Shown here: in pieces, positions 48,565-56,514 of the stretch | Layout: the number at the start of each line of letters is the position of its first letter | Position numbering within the stretch: the first letter of the stretch is position 1 | NCBI RefSeq assembly: GCF_900105025.1 | Contig: NZ_LT629759.1 | Span: forward strand, 682,001-746,000 | Direction: 5' to 3' | Source: Parafannyhessea umbonata | GTDB lineage: Bacteria; Actinomycetota; Coriobacteriia; Coriobacteriales; Atopobiaceae | DNA length: 64,000 bases | Position numbers and translations under genes: made by a program | Notes under the pieces: model-generated | What the model was told of the DNA's origin: nothing | Database searches by the model: none | What the model saw: the letters and a program-made list of their open reading frames with translations, nothing else

Positions 48565-50220
48565 ATGCCCAAGCTCGTCGAGTCCATCTGCGCCTACATC
48601 GACGCGAACCCTAGGGACGTCGGCGCGTACGTAGACGCCGCTTCCGCGATAGCTCAGTCTCGCGAGGACGGCGCGATAGACCACTCGGATAACCAGATGG
48701 TCCTCTCCCGGTTGCAGGACGCGATTCGCTGCGGCTGGGCGTCGCTCCAACAGCTCGAGTCTCTCGGCGACTGCTACAGGACGGTAATCACCGTTGACGC
48801 TAGGGTTGACTTCGACTCGTTCGCTCAGGCCATGGAGCTTGACCGCGACCCGAAGTCGAGGCTCTGGCTCCCGCGCAGGAGCAAGCTTTGGCGCCTCTAC
48901 AAGGAGTTGCAGTGGTTCGAGACGAACCCGAAGGCTGAGTTCCTGTCCGTCTCTATGCCTCCCAGAACTGCGAAATCTTCGACGTGCTGCATGGCTATGG
49001 CATGGCACTCCGGGAGGGACCCGCTGCACTCGAACCTCGTCGTTGCCCACTCCGACGCCCTCACGGACCACTTCTACAATCAGGTGCTCGAGTTCATCAC
49101 GGACCCGCGCTACCGCTTCTCCGAGATATTCCCCGAGGCGAAGCTCGTCGAGAAGTCAGCCGAGTACGAGTCCCTCACGCTCGGCGAGAGGCGCTCGTAC
49201 CCGTCCATAACCTGCCGCTCCATCTCCGGAACGCTCACCGGCGCCGTAGAGGTCGGCGAGGGCGGATGGCTCTACGCCGATGACCTCGTGAAGGACATTG
49301 AGGAGGCAAGAAGCCCCGTCCGCCTCGAGAAGAAGTGGGCGAACTACGTCAACCAGTGCTACGACCGCCGCAAGACCGGCGCTAAGCAGCTCATGGTCGG
49401 AACAAGATGGGACGTCAACGACCCAATCGGTCGCATGAGCAGGCTCCACGAGGGCGAGGAAGGGTTCCACACGCTGGTGATACCGGCGCTGGACCCGGAC
49501 ACCGGCGAGAGCAACTTCGAGTACGAGTACGGTGTCGGCTTCTCGACCGAATACTACATCGACATGAAGCGCACCACGGACTCCGCGACCTACGCGGCTA
49601 AGTACGACGGCGACCCGATAGTGCGCGAGGGCCAGCTGTTCCCGCCAGACTCGCTCGAGCGCTACCTGTCCCTTCCCGACGAGGCACCGACGCGCACCGT
49701 CGCAGTCGTTGACACGAAGGGTGTCGGCACCGACTACTGCGCCATGCCCGTCGCGATGCAGTTCGCATCAGTGCCGGGAAAGTGGTTCATAGCGGACGCG
49801 CTCTGCGACAACTCTGTCCCCAAGGTCGTTAACAGGCGCGTCGCGTCGATGATTGCCTCTGACGGGGTTCAGGTCGCGAGGTTCGAGTCCAACAGCGCGG
49901 GCGGGACCGTGGCCGACTCGATACAGAAGGCGCTCACGGACATGGGAGCACTCTGCTCGGTCCAGAAGAAGTACACCATGTCGAACAAGGAGACCAGAAT
50001 CCTCGCGGCGTCGCCTTGGATAATCAACAACTGCGTGTTCCGCGACCCGTCGCTCTACGAGACGAACAGCGACTACGGTCGGTTCATGTCTCAGGTGACC
50101 GGCTTCTCACTCGACTCCAAGAACGCCCATGACGATGCCCCGGACGCGCTCTCGATGCTCGCCGACATGCTCTCGAAGAGCGTCAAGGCGAAGGCGGTCC
50201 CCGTTAAGAGGCCGTTCTAG
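48565..50220 (+). CDS. terL: Terminase large subunit
   Basis: Phage DNA-packaging motor and nuclease, 551 aa. ATPase part: adenine/Walker A region SVSMPPRTAKSSTCC and Walker B area GGWLYADDLVKD. Nuclease part: VVDTKGVGTDYCAMPVA, a central FESNSAGGTVA, and the final acidic motif HDDAPDALSMLAD. The N-terminal 100 residues are an extra helical region. Ribosome site GGAGG upstream. It starts the late operon and leads to portal. Confidence 0.92.
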   Translation: MPKLVESICAYIDANPRDVGAYVDAASAIAQSREDGAIDHSDNQMVLSRLQDAIRCGWASLQQLESLGDCYRTVITVDARVDFDSFAQAMELDRDPKSRLWLPRRSKLWRLYKELQWFETNPKAEFLSVSMPPRTAKSSTCCMAMAWHSGRDPLHSNLVVAHSDALTDHFYNQVLEFITDPRYRFSEIFPEAKLVEKSAEYESLTLGERRSYPSITCRSISGTLTGAVEVGEGGWLYADDLVKDIEEARSPVRLEKKWANYVNQCYDRRKTGAKQLMVGTRWDVNDPIGRMSRLHEGEEGFHTLVIPALDPDTGESNFEYEYGVGFSTEYYIDMKRTTDSATYAAKYDGDPIVREGQLFPPDSLERYLSLPDEAPTRTVAVVDTKGVGTDYCAMPVAMQFASVPGKWFIADALCDNSVPKVVNRRVASMIASDGVQVARFESNSAGGTVADSIQKALTDMGALCSVQKKYTMSNKETRILAASPWIINNCVFRDPSLYETNSDYGRFMSQVTGFSLDSKNAHDDAPDALSMLADMLSKSVKAKAVPVKRPF

Positions 50221-50288
50221 GCACTCCGCACGACGTGGCTGGTGCCCGGAACCAAACTCCGCAGTAGGGGTGCAGCCCCATCGCAGGA

Positions 50289-50317
50289 GAGGGCGGAGTA
50301 CCTCCAACTCCGCCCTC
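50289..50317 (+). repeat. Perfect 11-bp hairpin between terL and portal
   Basis: GAGGGCGGAGT and ACTCCGCCCTC pair around a 7-nt loop with no T tract. It may be an RNA-processing or stability element, or an inefficient terminator. Confidence 0.55.
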
Positions 50318-50347
50318 CCAAGCGCGAGACACGAGTGGGGGAGCCTA

Positions 50348-51913
50348 GTGGCAGACCAGACCGAGAACAACCTCTTGCGGAAGGTTTACAGGGGACGCAG
50401 GCGCATCCTCTCATCTCCGGTTTCGATAGACGCTACAAACGTCGCGAATGTAATCGAGAAGGCGCTCGTCGTTCACGGAGCGAACGCCGCTGATGAGGCC
50501 TACCTTCACGGGTACTTCCTCGGCGACCAGCCGGTGCTCCGCCGCAAGAAGGCCGTTCGCCCTGAAATCAACAACGCCCTCGTCGAGAACAGGGCGTACC
50601 AGCTGTGCAAGGACCGTACGGACTCGCTCGCGGGCGAGCCTATCACGTACTCGGCCCACGGGACAGACGGAGATACGGTCGGCGATGACGTGTCCGACCG
50701 CGTACAGCGCCTCAACGACGCCTGCGTCGCGGCAGACAAGCACGCCTGCGACCTTGAGCTTGTGCAGTGGATGTGCGAGGTCGGCGTCGGTTACCGGCTC
50801 GTGCTCCCGTCGAGCGAGATTGCAGACGGGAAGACCGACAGGCCGTTCGTGATTGCGACGCTCGACCCGCGCTCTACGTTCGTCGTGTACGACAACAGCG
50901 TGTTCCACGAGCCTATGTACGCCGTCACGACTGTGCGTGACCCGGAGTCTGGCGAGGCGACGCACACGGTGTACACCAACGACTCGCGATTCGTCGTTCG
51001 CTCCGGTCGCGTCATCGAGGCCGACTCCAACCCGCTCGGCGCGGTACCAATCATCGAGTACGACGCGAACCCGGAGCGCATGGGCGTGTTCGAGGCCGTC
51101 CTCTCCATCTTCGACGCGATAAACGAGATTGAGTCGAACCGAGTTGACGGAATCGCGCAGTTCGTTCAGGCGCTCATGGTTCTCGAGAACGTTGACCTAG
51201 GCACCGATGACGAGGAGCGCCGCAAGACGTTCTCGGAGCTTATGGACCTCGGAGCGTTGCAGATTACGTCGAGCAGCGAGCTTCCTGCGAAGGTGTACAC
51301 GCTCAACAGCGAACTCAATCAGTCGCAGACGCAGACGCTCGTTGACTCGCTCTATAAGACCGCGCTCTCCATATGCGGAATGCCGTTCAACGTCGGCGGG
51401 TCGGCGTCCACGAGCGACACCGGCGCTGCCGTGACGATGCGCGACGGATGGTCGAACAGCGAGAACCGCTGCAAGGAGACCGAGACCATGTTCAAGAGGG
51501 CTGAGCGCAGGTTCCTCAGGCTCGCGCTCTCAATCATGGATGTGAGCGAGGGCCTCGGACTCGACCCGGCGTCCGTAGAAATCAAGTTCACGCGACGCAA
51601 CTACGAGGCAATCCAGAGCAAGACGCAGGTCCTCACGACGCTCCTCGGCTGCGGGAAGGTCGCGCCGAGGCTCGCGTTCCAATACTGCGGGATGTTCACG
51701 GACCCGGAGGACGCATACGACCAGTCCATGTGCTACGTGGAGGAGCAGGCGCAGAAGGCGCTCGAGACGTTCTCGGCAGGGGAGAAGGACGGGGACGAAG
51801 AGGCCAACACCGCCGATGACGGCGGAGGCGATAACGCGGGCGACGGCGTAACCGTCGCAGGACAGGGGAAGCGACCCCCGGAACCAAAGCATAGCCAAGA
51901 GGAGGACGAGTAA
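50348..51913 (+). CDS. Portal protein (SPP1 gp6-like)
   Basis: 521 aa from GTG 50348 (the frame is open upstream only as a shadow of terL). RPEINNALVENRAYQLCKDR, SLAGEPITYSA, VGYRLVLPSSE and FDAINEIESNRVDGIAQFVQ follow the SPP1-type portal pattern. The acidic, Asp/Glu/Gly-rich C-terminus is typical. It forms the dodecameric DNA entry ring. The stop overlaps the scaffold gene's ATG. Confidence 0.88.
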   Translation: MADQTENNLLRKVYRGRRRILSSPVSIDATNVANVIEKALVVHGANAADEAYLHGYFLGDQPVLRRKKAVRPEINNALVENRAYQLCKDRTDSLAGEPITYSAHGTDGDTVGDDVSDRVQRLNDACVAADKHACDLELVQWMCEVGVGYRLVLPSSEIADGKTDRPFVIATLDPRSTFVVYDNSVFHEPMYAVTTVRDPESGEATHTVYTNDSRFVVRSGRVIEADSNPLGAVPIIEYDANPERMGVFEAVLSIFDAINEIESNRVDGIAQFVQALMVLENVDLGTDDEERRKTFSELMDLGALQITSSSELPAKVYTLNSELNQSQTQTLVDSLYKTALSICGMPFNVGGSASTSDTGAAVTMRDGWSNSENRCKETETMFKRAERRFLRLALSIMDVSEGLGLDPASVEIKFTRRNYEAIQSKTQVLTTLLGCGKVAPRLAFQYCGMFTDPEDAYDQSMCYVEEQAQKALETFSAGEKDGDEEANTADDGGGDNAGDGVTVAGQGKRPPEPKHSQEEDE

Positions 51914-52491
51914 TGCACAGGGACAAGCTCAGGGAACTGCTCGGAGAGGCCGCTACCGACGAGGTGGTGAACGCCATCATGGACGCGAACGGCAAGGATA
52001 TCAACGCCGCGAAGTCCGGCAAGGATGACCTCAAGGCGCAGCTCGCGGAGGCTCAGTCGAAGGTGGACGAACTCACGAAGGCGAGCGAGGCGAACCTCAG
52101 CGACGCCGAGAAGTGGCAGAAGGCCATCGACGATGCCAACAAGCGAGCCGACAAGGCCCTCCACGACCTCAGCGAGCAGAGCGCCGTCGCGGTGTTCGCC
52201 GCAGCCGGAATCAGCGAGGACGATTACAAGGCGTTCATGCCGTCAATCGTCTCCAACGACCGCAAGGCGACGGTCGCAGCTGCGAAGGCAATCTCCGACA
52301 TGGTGTCGGCCAAGGTCGCCGCTGCGAGCGAGGCCGCGGAGAAGAAGAGCCTCGGTGGCATGAAGCCACCTGCGGGCGGTGACGCCAGCAACGGCACGGT
52401 CTCCACCAAGAAGGAGTTCATGTCCCTTCCATACGCGAAGCAGGTCGAGCTTCGCGCGCAGAACCCGGAAATCCTCAGCCAGCTCTCCTAG
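51913..52491 (+). CDS. Phage scaffolding protein (GP20-type)
   Basis: 192 aa. A coiled coil (KDDLKAQLAEAQSKVDELTK) is followed by KALHDLSEQSAVAVFAAAGI, SEDDYKAFMPSIVS and a flexible Gly/Pro linker with a C-terminal helix (KEFMSLPYAKQVELRAQNPE). Position between portal and capsid and the coiled coil indicate the internal scaffold for capsid assembly. Confidence 0.85.
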   Translation: MHRDKLRELLGEAATDEVVNAIMDANGKDINAAKSGKDDLKAQLAEAQSKVDELTKASEANLSDAEKWQKAIDDANKRADKALHDLSEQSAVAVFAAAGISEDDYKAFMPSIVSNDRKATVAAAKAISDMVSAKVAAASEAAEKKSLGGMKPPAGGDASNGTVSTKKEFMSLPYAKQVELRAQNPEILSQLS

Positions 52492-52518
52492 TAACAAGAC
52501 GGAAGGAAGAAGGAACAA

Positions 52519-53514
52519 ATGGCAACTTATCTCGGTTACCCATTCGATGCCGAACTCTTCATCGCAAACTGGTACAACCAGCCCGACCCGACGAAGACCG
52601 CGCTCGTTGACTCCGGCGCCATGGTCGAGGACGCATCCATCGCACGCGCAGTGGCAGACGGCGGCGACCTCTACACCGTGCCGTTTTACAAGCCCCTCGG
52701 CGGCACTCCCGCCAACTACGACGGCAAGACCGACGTCCCCGTCGAGGCGGCTACCGGCGACTCCGCGTCCGGCATCGTGTTCGGCGTGACTCAGGGCTGG
52801 TCCGAGTCCCAGTTCGTCCGCGACTACAACTCCGGCGCAGACCCCATGGGCGCTCAGGTAATCCCGGGCGTCGCGAAGTTCTACCAGAAGCTCCGCCAGA
52901 AGTACATGCTCGGCATCCTCGGTGCCGTCTGCGGTGTCGCCGACATGAAGTCCCATGTCATCTCCTCCGACGCGGCAATCGATGCCACCACCCTCGGCGA
53001 CGCTGCCGTCGATGCCATCGGCGACCAGTCCGACACCATCTCCCTCGCGTTCATGCACTCCAAGATTGCGAACTCCCTCGCGAAGAAGGACCTTCTCGAG
53101 TTCGCCAAGTACACCGACGCGAACGGCATTCAGCGTCAGGTGCGCAACCTCGCGTACGCCAACGGCATGGCCGTCGTTGTCGATGACTCCGTGCCCATGA
53201 CCGCCGCGACCAGCGGCTCCGGCGCAAAGCCCGCGACCTACACGACCTACCTCCTTGGCGTCGGTGCGCTGCGTCACGCAGACGCCCCGTGTGAGGTGCC
53301 CGTCGAGGTGGTCCGCGAGGCAATCAAGAACGGCGGCATGAACACGCTCGTCACCCGCAAGCGCGAGACCATCCACCCGAACGGGTTCTCGTACACCAAG
53401 CCTTCCGGCTACACGGCGTCGCCCACCCTCGCGCAGCTCTCCGACAAGGCCAACTGGTCGCTCAAGTTCGACGCGAAGTCCATTCCCATCGTCTCCGTCA
53501 CCACGCAGGCCTAA
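52519..53514 (+). CDS. Major capsid protein
   Basis: 331 aa. MATYLGYPFDAELFIANWYN start, beta-rich, Ala/Gly-rich sequence with GVAKFYQKLRQKYMLGILGA and RKRETIHPNGFSYTKPSGYT near the end, the latter frequent in HK97-fold coat proteins of siphoviruses. Codon choice is strongly biased to C-ending codons, as expected of a highly expressed gene. AAGGAAGAAGGA ribosome site. Confidence 0.88.
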   Translation: MATYLGYPFDAELFIANWYNQPDPTKTALVDSGAMVEDASIARAVADGGDLYTVPFYKPLGGTPANYDGKTDVPVEAATGDSASGIVFGVTQGWSESQFVRDYNSGADPMGAQVIPGVAKFYQKLRQKYMLGILGAVCGVADMKSHVISSDAAIDATTLGDAAVDAIGDQSDTISLAFMHSKIANSLAKKDLLEFAKYTDANGIQRQVRNLAYANGMAVVVDDSVPMTAATSGSGAKPATYTTYLLGVGALRHADAPCEVPVEVVREAIKNGGMNTLVTRKRETIHPNGFSYTKPSGYTASPTLAQLSDKANWSLKFDAKSIPIVSVTTQA

Positions 53515-53523
53515 GGACTGACC

Positions 53524-53856
53524 ATGGCCCTCACAGACTCGGACAAGCTGAACCTGACGAAGGCCTTGGCAGGCGGAGGGAGCGACGTCACCAACGAGGT
53601 CGCTTCCTCCTACCTGCGCGTCGCAATGGACAAGATTCTGGCGATGAGGAACCCGTTCGCGAAGGACCCGTCATCGGAGGCTTGGGAGACGCGCTACGAC
53701 ACCCTGCAATGCGAGTTCGCGGCAGACATGATTAACCGTCGCGGAACAGAGGGCGAGTTGCAGAACTCGGAGAACGGTGTCACGCGCAGGTTCGCGTCAG
53801 ACGGTATATCTCCGTCGCTCGCGCGTCGAGTGGTCCCGAAGGGGAGGCCTCTATGA
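53524..53856 (+). CDS. Head-tail connector protein
   Basis: 110 aa helical protein (DSDKLNLTKALAGGGSDVTN, SSYLRVAMDKILAMRNPFAK, DTLQCEFAADMINRRGTEGE) right after the capsid gene, in the slot and size of gp6/gp15-type head-tail adaptors. Overlaps the next gene by 4 nt. Confidence 0.75.
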   Translation: MALTDSDKLNLTKALAGGGSDVTNEVASSYLRVAMDKILAMRNPFAKDPSSEAWETRYDTLQCEFAADMINRRGTEGELQNSENGVTRRFASDGISPSLARRVVPKGRPL

Positions 53857-54233
53857 TGCGCATGGCGGAGCGCAACAAGAGGGACCTGTGGCTCTCGAAG
53901 CCTGAGCTTGTCGAGCTTGTTGACGATGACGGCGTAGGGACAGCCGAGTACGTATCCAAGTGGTCAACTCCGGTCCATCTCAGGGCGAACGTCTCGGCGC
54001 CGTCAGGAGACGCGACGGCATCCCCGTTCGGCGAGTCAATAGACTACGACCTCTCCGTTGTCATCGGAGACAACGAGCTTGGGATATCCGAGGGAGACGT
54101 CATGTGGGCGCTCTCAGAGCCTCAGACGGCGGATGACGGACAGCCTGTCATGACCGACGCATATGACGTGAGGGCGGTGTCGCAGTCGATAGGGTTCTTC
54201 TCTGTCGCCCTCAAGCGTGGGGAGGTGCGCTGA
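53853..54233 (+). CDS. Head closure / head-tail joining protein (putative)
   Basis: 126 aa beta-rich protein (KPELVELVDDDGVGTAEYVS, DYDLSVVIGDNELGISEGDV) in the position of the head-completion stopper. No strong motif; assignment is by synteny. The stop overlaps the next ATG. Confidence 0.6.
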   Translation: MMRMAERNKRDLWLSKPELVELVDDDGVGTAEYVSKWSTPVHLRANVSAPSGDATASPFGESIDYDLSVVIGDNELGISEGDVMWALSEPQTADDGQPVMTDAYDVRAVSQSIGFFSVALKRGEVR

Positions 54234-54717
54234 TGGAGCTTTCTGCGGAGCTGTCGCTCGACTCGCTCGAGGCTCTCGAGAACGCGCTCAACGCGCTCGG
54301 AGACGGAATCGAATCAGGAGCAGAGCGCGGTTCTCTCGCTCTCGCCACCGAGGCGATGAACGTTGCCAAGGCGGCTTGCCCCACTGACACCGGGGGCTGG
54401 CTGCGTCGATACACACGGAGCGCACGGAGTCTGGATACGACGTCGTTGCGAGCGCTCCGTATGCTGCGTTCGTCGAGTTCGGCACCGGCATCGGGACGCC
54501 TTCCGGAGACCAGTTCGACGCCAAGGCAATGTCCGGAGCAGGCTACGAGGCCAACGCCTCCGGTAAGGGCGAGGAGGGCTGGGTGTACCCGAAGAACGGC
54601 GAGTTCCACCTCACCCACGGCCAGAGCGGCAAGGGATTCATGGCCGCAGGCGCAGAGGCCATCCGCGACGAGGCCGCTTCCGTGATGCTCTCCTACGTCA
54701 TGGGAGCAAGGAAATGA
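54233..54717 (+). pseudogene. HK97 gp10-like tail-completion protein, single-base frameshift
   Basis: The first frame reads MELSAELSLDSLEALENALN...ACPTDTGG and then goes out of frame. The expected continuation (LAASIHTERTESGYDVVASA, APYAAFVEFGTGIG, then GKGFMAAGAEAIRDEAA) is in the -1 frame to the stop at 54717. The switch point is the G5 run at 54392-54396; one more G would restore a normal 161-aa gp10-like protein with PxDTGxL and FVEFGTG. Either an indel or slippage. An essential morphogenesis gene in this position argues for an error or recent damage. Confidence 0.75.
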
Positions 54718-55109
54718 ACGACTTCTCGGCAAAGTACACGTCGTACGTGAGGGAGCAGGTAAGGGCCAAGTTCCCAAGCTGCTTCGTCACCACGGCTCTC
54801 GTCAACTCAAAGGACAGGAAGCTTCCTGCCCTGTACCTCAGCTACTCGTTCCCGTCTCCCACCCCCGGGACAGATGACAGTTCCGGCTCGGAGGTCTGGA
54901 CGAGGACGAAGGTGGTCGCAGAGGCCTACTCGGGCACGAGCGTGCAGGAGGCCAAGGCCATCATTTCGGTAGCGGACGAGGCGTTCTACAGGCTCGGATT
55001 CAGGCGTTCGAACCTATCTGAGGTCCCGAACGCCGACACGTCAGTAAGAAGGCTGACGGCCACGTGGCGGGCATCGGTTGACGCCTCGGGCACGACAGCC
55101 AATTGGTAG
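54714..55109 (+). CDS. Tail terminator / minor tail protein (putative)
   Basis: 131 aa, overlapping the gp10-like gene by 4 nt. An alpha/beta protein (YTSYVREQVRAKFPSCFVTT, LPALYLSYSFPSP, ISVADEAFYRLGFRRSNLSE) in the slot of the tail-terminator between gp10-like and the tail tube. Assigned by order and size. Confidence 0.65.
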   Translation: MNDFSAKYTSYVREQVRAKFPSCFVTTALVNSKDRKLPALYLSYSFPSPTPGTDDSSGSEVWTRTKVVAEAYSGTSVQEAKAIISVADEAFYRLGFRRSNLSEVPNADTSVRRLTATWRASVDASGTTANW

Positions 55110-55123
55110 AAAGGGAGTCCAAC

Positions 55124-55615
55124 ATGGCACTCACCGCAAGCAAGACCCCAACCAGCACAATCCACACCTACCTCATGCACCTCGAGGGTTCCATCACCGG
55201 CCCCGTACCGACCAGCTCCGACCTCTCCAAGTTCAAGAAGGCCATGGATATCAAGGACTACCCGGACATGGGTGGCAAGCCTGACACCATCGAGACCACC
55301 ACGCTCTCCGAAGATACGCAGACTACGGTCAACGGCGTCCAGAAGCTCGACTCGTTCGAGTTCACCGCGAACTACATCAAGGACGTGTACGACGCCATGA
55401 AGGAAATCGACAAGAAGGGCAATGACGAGTGGTGGGCGCTCTACCTCGGCGCTGCGGCAGACGGCACCACGCCTGACGGCCACGACGGCATCTTCGTGTG
55501 GAAGGGCGGCTCGACCACCTACCTCACCAGCGGCGCGACCAACAAGGCCCGCGAGATGAAGACCTACATCTCCGCAGGCACCAAGCCCGTGACCGTCGAG
55601 CCTGCTGGCGCGTAA
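55124..55615 (+). CDS. Major tail (tube) protein
   Basis: 163 aa, ATG 55124 after AAGGGAG. IHTYLMHLEGSITGPVPTSS, DTIETTTLSEDTQTTVNGVQ and LDSFEFTANYIKDVYDAMKE then WWALYLGAAADGTTPDG are characteristic of siphovirus tube proteins. C-ending codon bias is strong, as in capsid. Confidence 0.87.
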   Translation: MALTASKTPTSTIHTYLMHLEGSITGPVPTSSDLSKFKKAMDIKDYPDMGGKPDTIETTTLSEDTQTTVNGVQKLDSFEFTANYIKDVYDAMKEIDKKGNDEWWALYLGAAADGTTPDGHDGIFVWKGGSTTYLTSGATNKAREMKTYISAGTKPVTVEPAGA

Positions 55616-55666
55616 GCAAAACGCGAGAAGCGATAGGACTGCACCCCAACGGAAAGGAACGAACAG

Positions 55667-56068
55667 ATGGCACGCAATGAGAAGTCGGACTTTGACAAGC
55701 TCGTCGAGGAGGTCGGCACTCACGACCACATCGTCATCGACGATGGTGACGGCAACGAGTACACCATCCGCTACCCTCGAGCAGTCGTTCGCAAGATGGA
55801 GTCCAACGGGACCACTATCGATAGCGTTCAGGAGGAGCTTGCCGAGGGCACGCTTCACGGAGCTGAGCAGTTCGTGAAGGACTTCGTTCTCCCCGGACTC
55901 AAGAGCGACCAGCCGAAGATGACCTTCGACGAGGCCCTCGAGCTGTGGGAGGCCATCGGCGACAAGGAGACGCTCATCTCCTACATGAGCGTGCTGTTCA
56001 CTCAGGGCGTCCGTGCAATCACCGGAAACCCTATCACCGAGAGCCGTATGAAGTTCCGTCTGGTGTAG
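55667..56068 (+). CDS. Tail assembly chaperone, short form (gpG-like)
   Basis: 133 aa. Small acidic/helical protein (KLVEEVGTHDHIVIDDGDGN, PRAVVRKMESNGTTIDSVQE, MTFDEALELWEAIGDKETL) between tail tube and tape measure. The zero-frame product ends at 56068; slippage at AAACCCT makes the longer form. Chaperones of this kind coat the tape measure during tail assembly. Confidence 0.85.
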   Translation: MARNEKSDFDKLVEEVGTHDHIVIDDGDGNEYTIRYPRAVVRKMESNGTTIDSVQEELAEGTLHGAEQFVKDFVLPGLKSDQPKMTFDEALELWEAIGDKETLISYMSVLFTQGVRAITGNPITESRMKFRLV

Positions 56069-56466
56069 CGGACACGACTCCGGGCGAAGGGTACGACGGC
56101 CCCAAGCCCATACACCACCTGTTCTCAGAGGCTCTCCCGGTGGCGCTCTCGATGGGCATGACTGCGGACGAGTTCTGGTACGGGGACCCTTGGCTCTTCG
56201 CTGCGCGCAGGGAGGCCGAGAGGCTCGGGGCAGAGCGCCGAGACTGGGAGAGGTGGCAGTCTGGCGCGTACGTTTACGACGCCTTGCTCCGCGCGTCGGC
56301 AGTGCTCAACCCGTTCTCGGGCAAGGACAGGGCCGATGACTGGATGGAGCGCCCATACGGCCACGAGGGCGAGGAAGAGCCTGTTGACGCGGCCACGAGG
56401 GCAATCAACGAGCAGGCAGACCACCAGAGGTTCGCCGAGTGGATTCTCGCACACGGACCTCAGTAG
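55667..56466 (+). CDS. Tail assembly chaperone, -1 frameshift fusion (gpGT-like)
   Basis: After the slip at 56026-56032 the -1 frame reads KPYHREPYEVPSGVADTTPG, then HHLFSEALPVALSMGMTADE and FWYGDPWLFAARREAERLGA to the stop at 56466. No independent start with a ribosome site precedes the second part, so the fusion is the expected product. The total is 266 aa. Confidence 0.82.
56026..56032 (+). other. -1 ribosomal frameshift slippery heptamer AAACCCT
   Basis: X-XXY-YYZ heptamer with the zero-frame codons AAC-CCT in register, 12 codons before the short form's stop. Joins the gpG-like and T-like parts as in lambda-type tail operons. Confidence 0.8.
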
Positions 56467-56514
56467 GAGGACAGTTTCGGCGATGGTGGCTGCACCCCCG
56501 GAAACGGGGACAAC

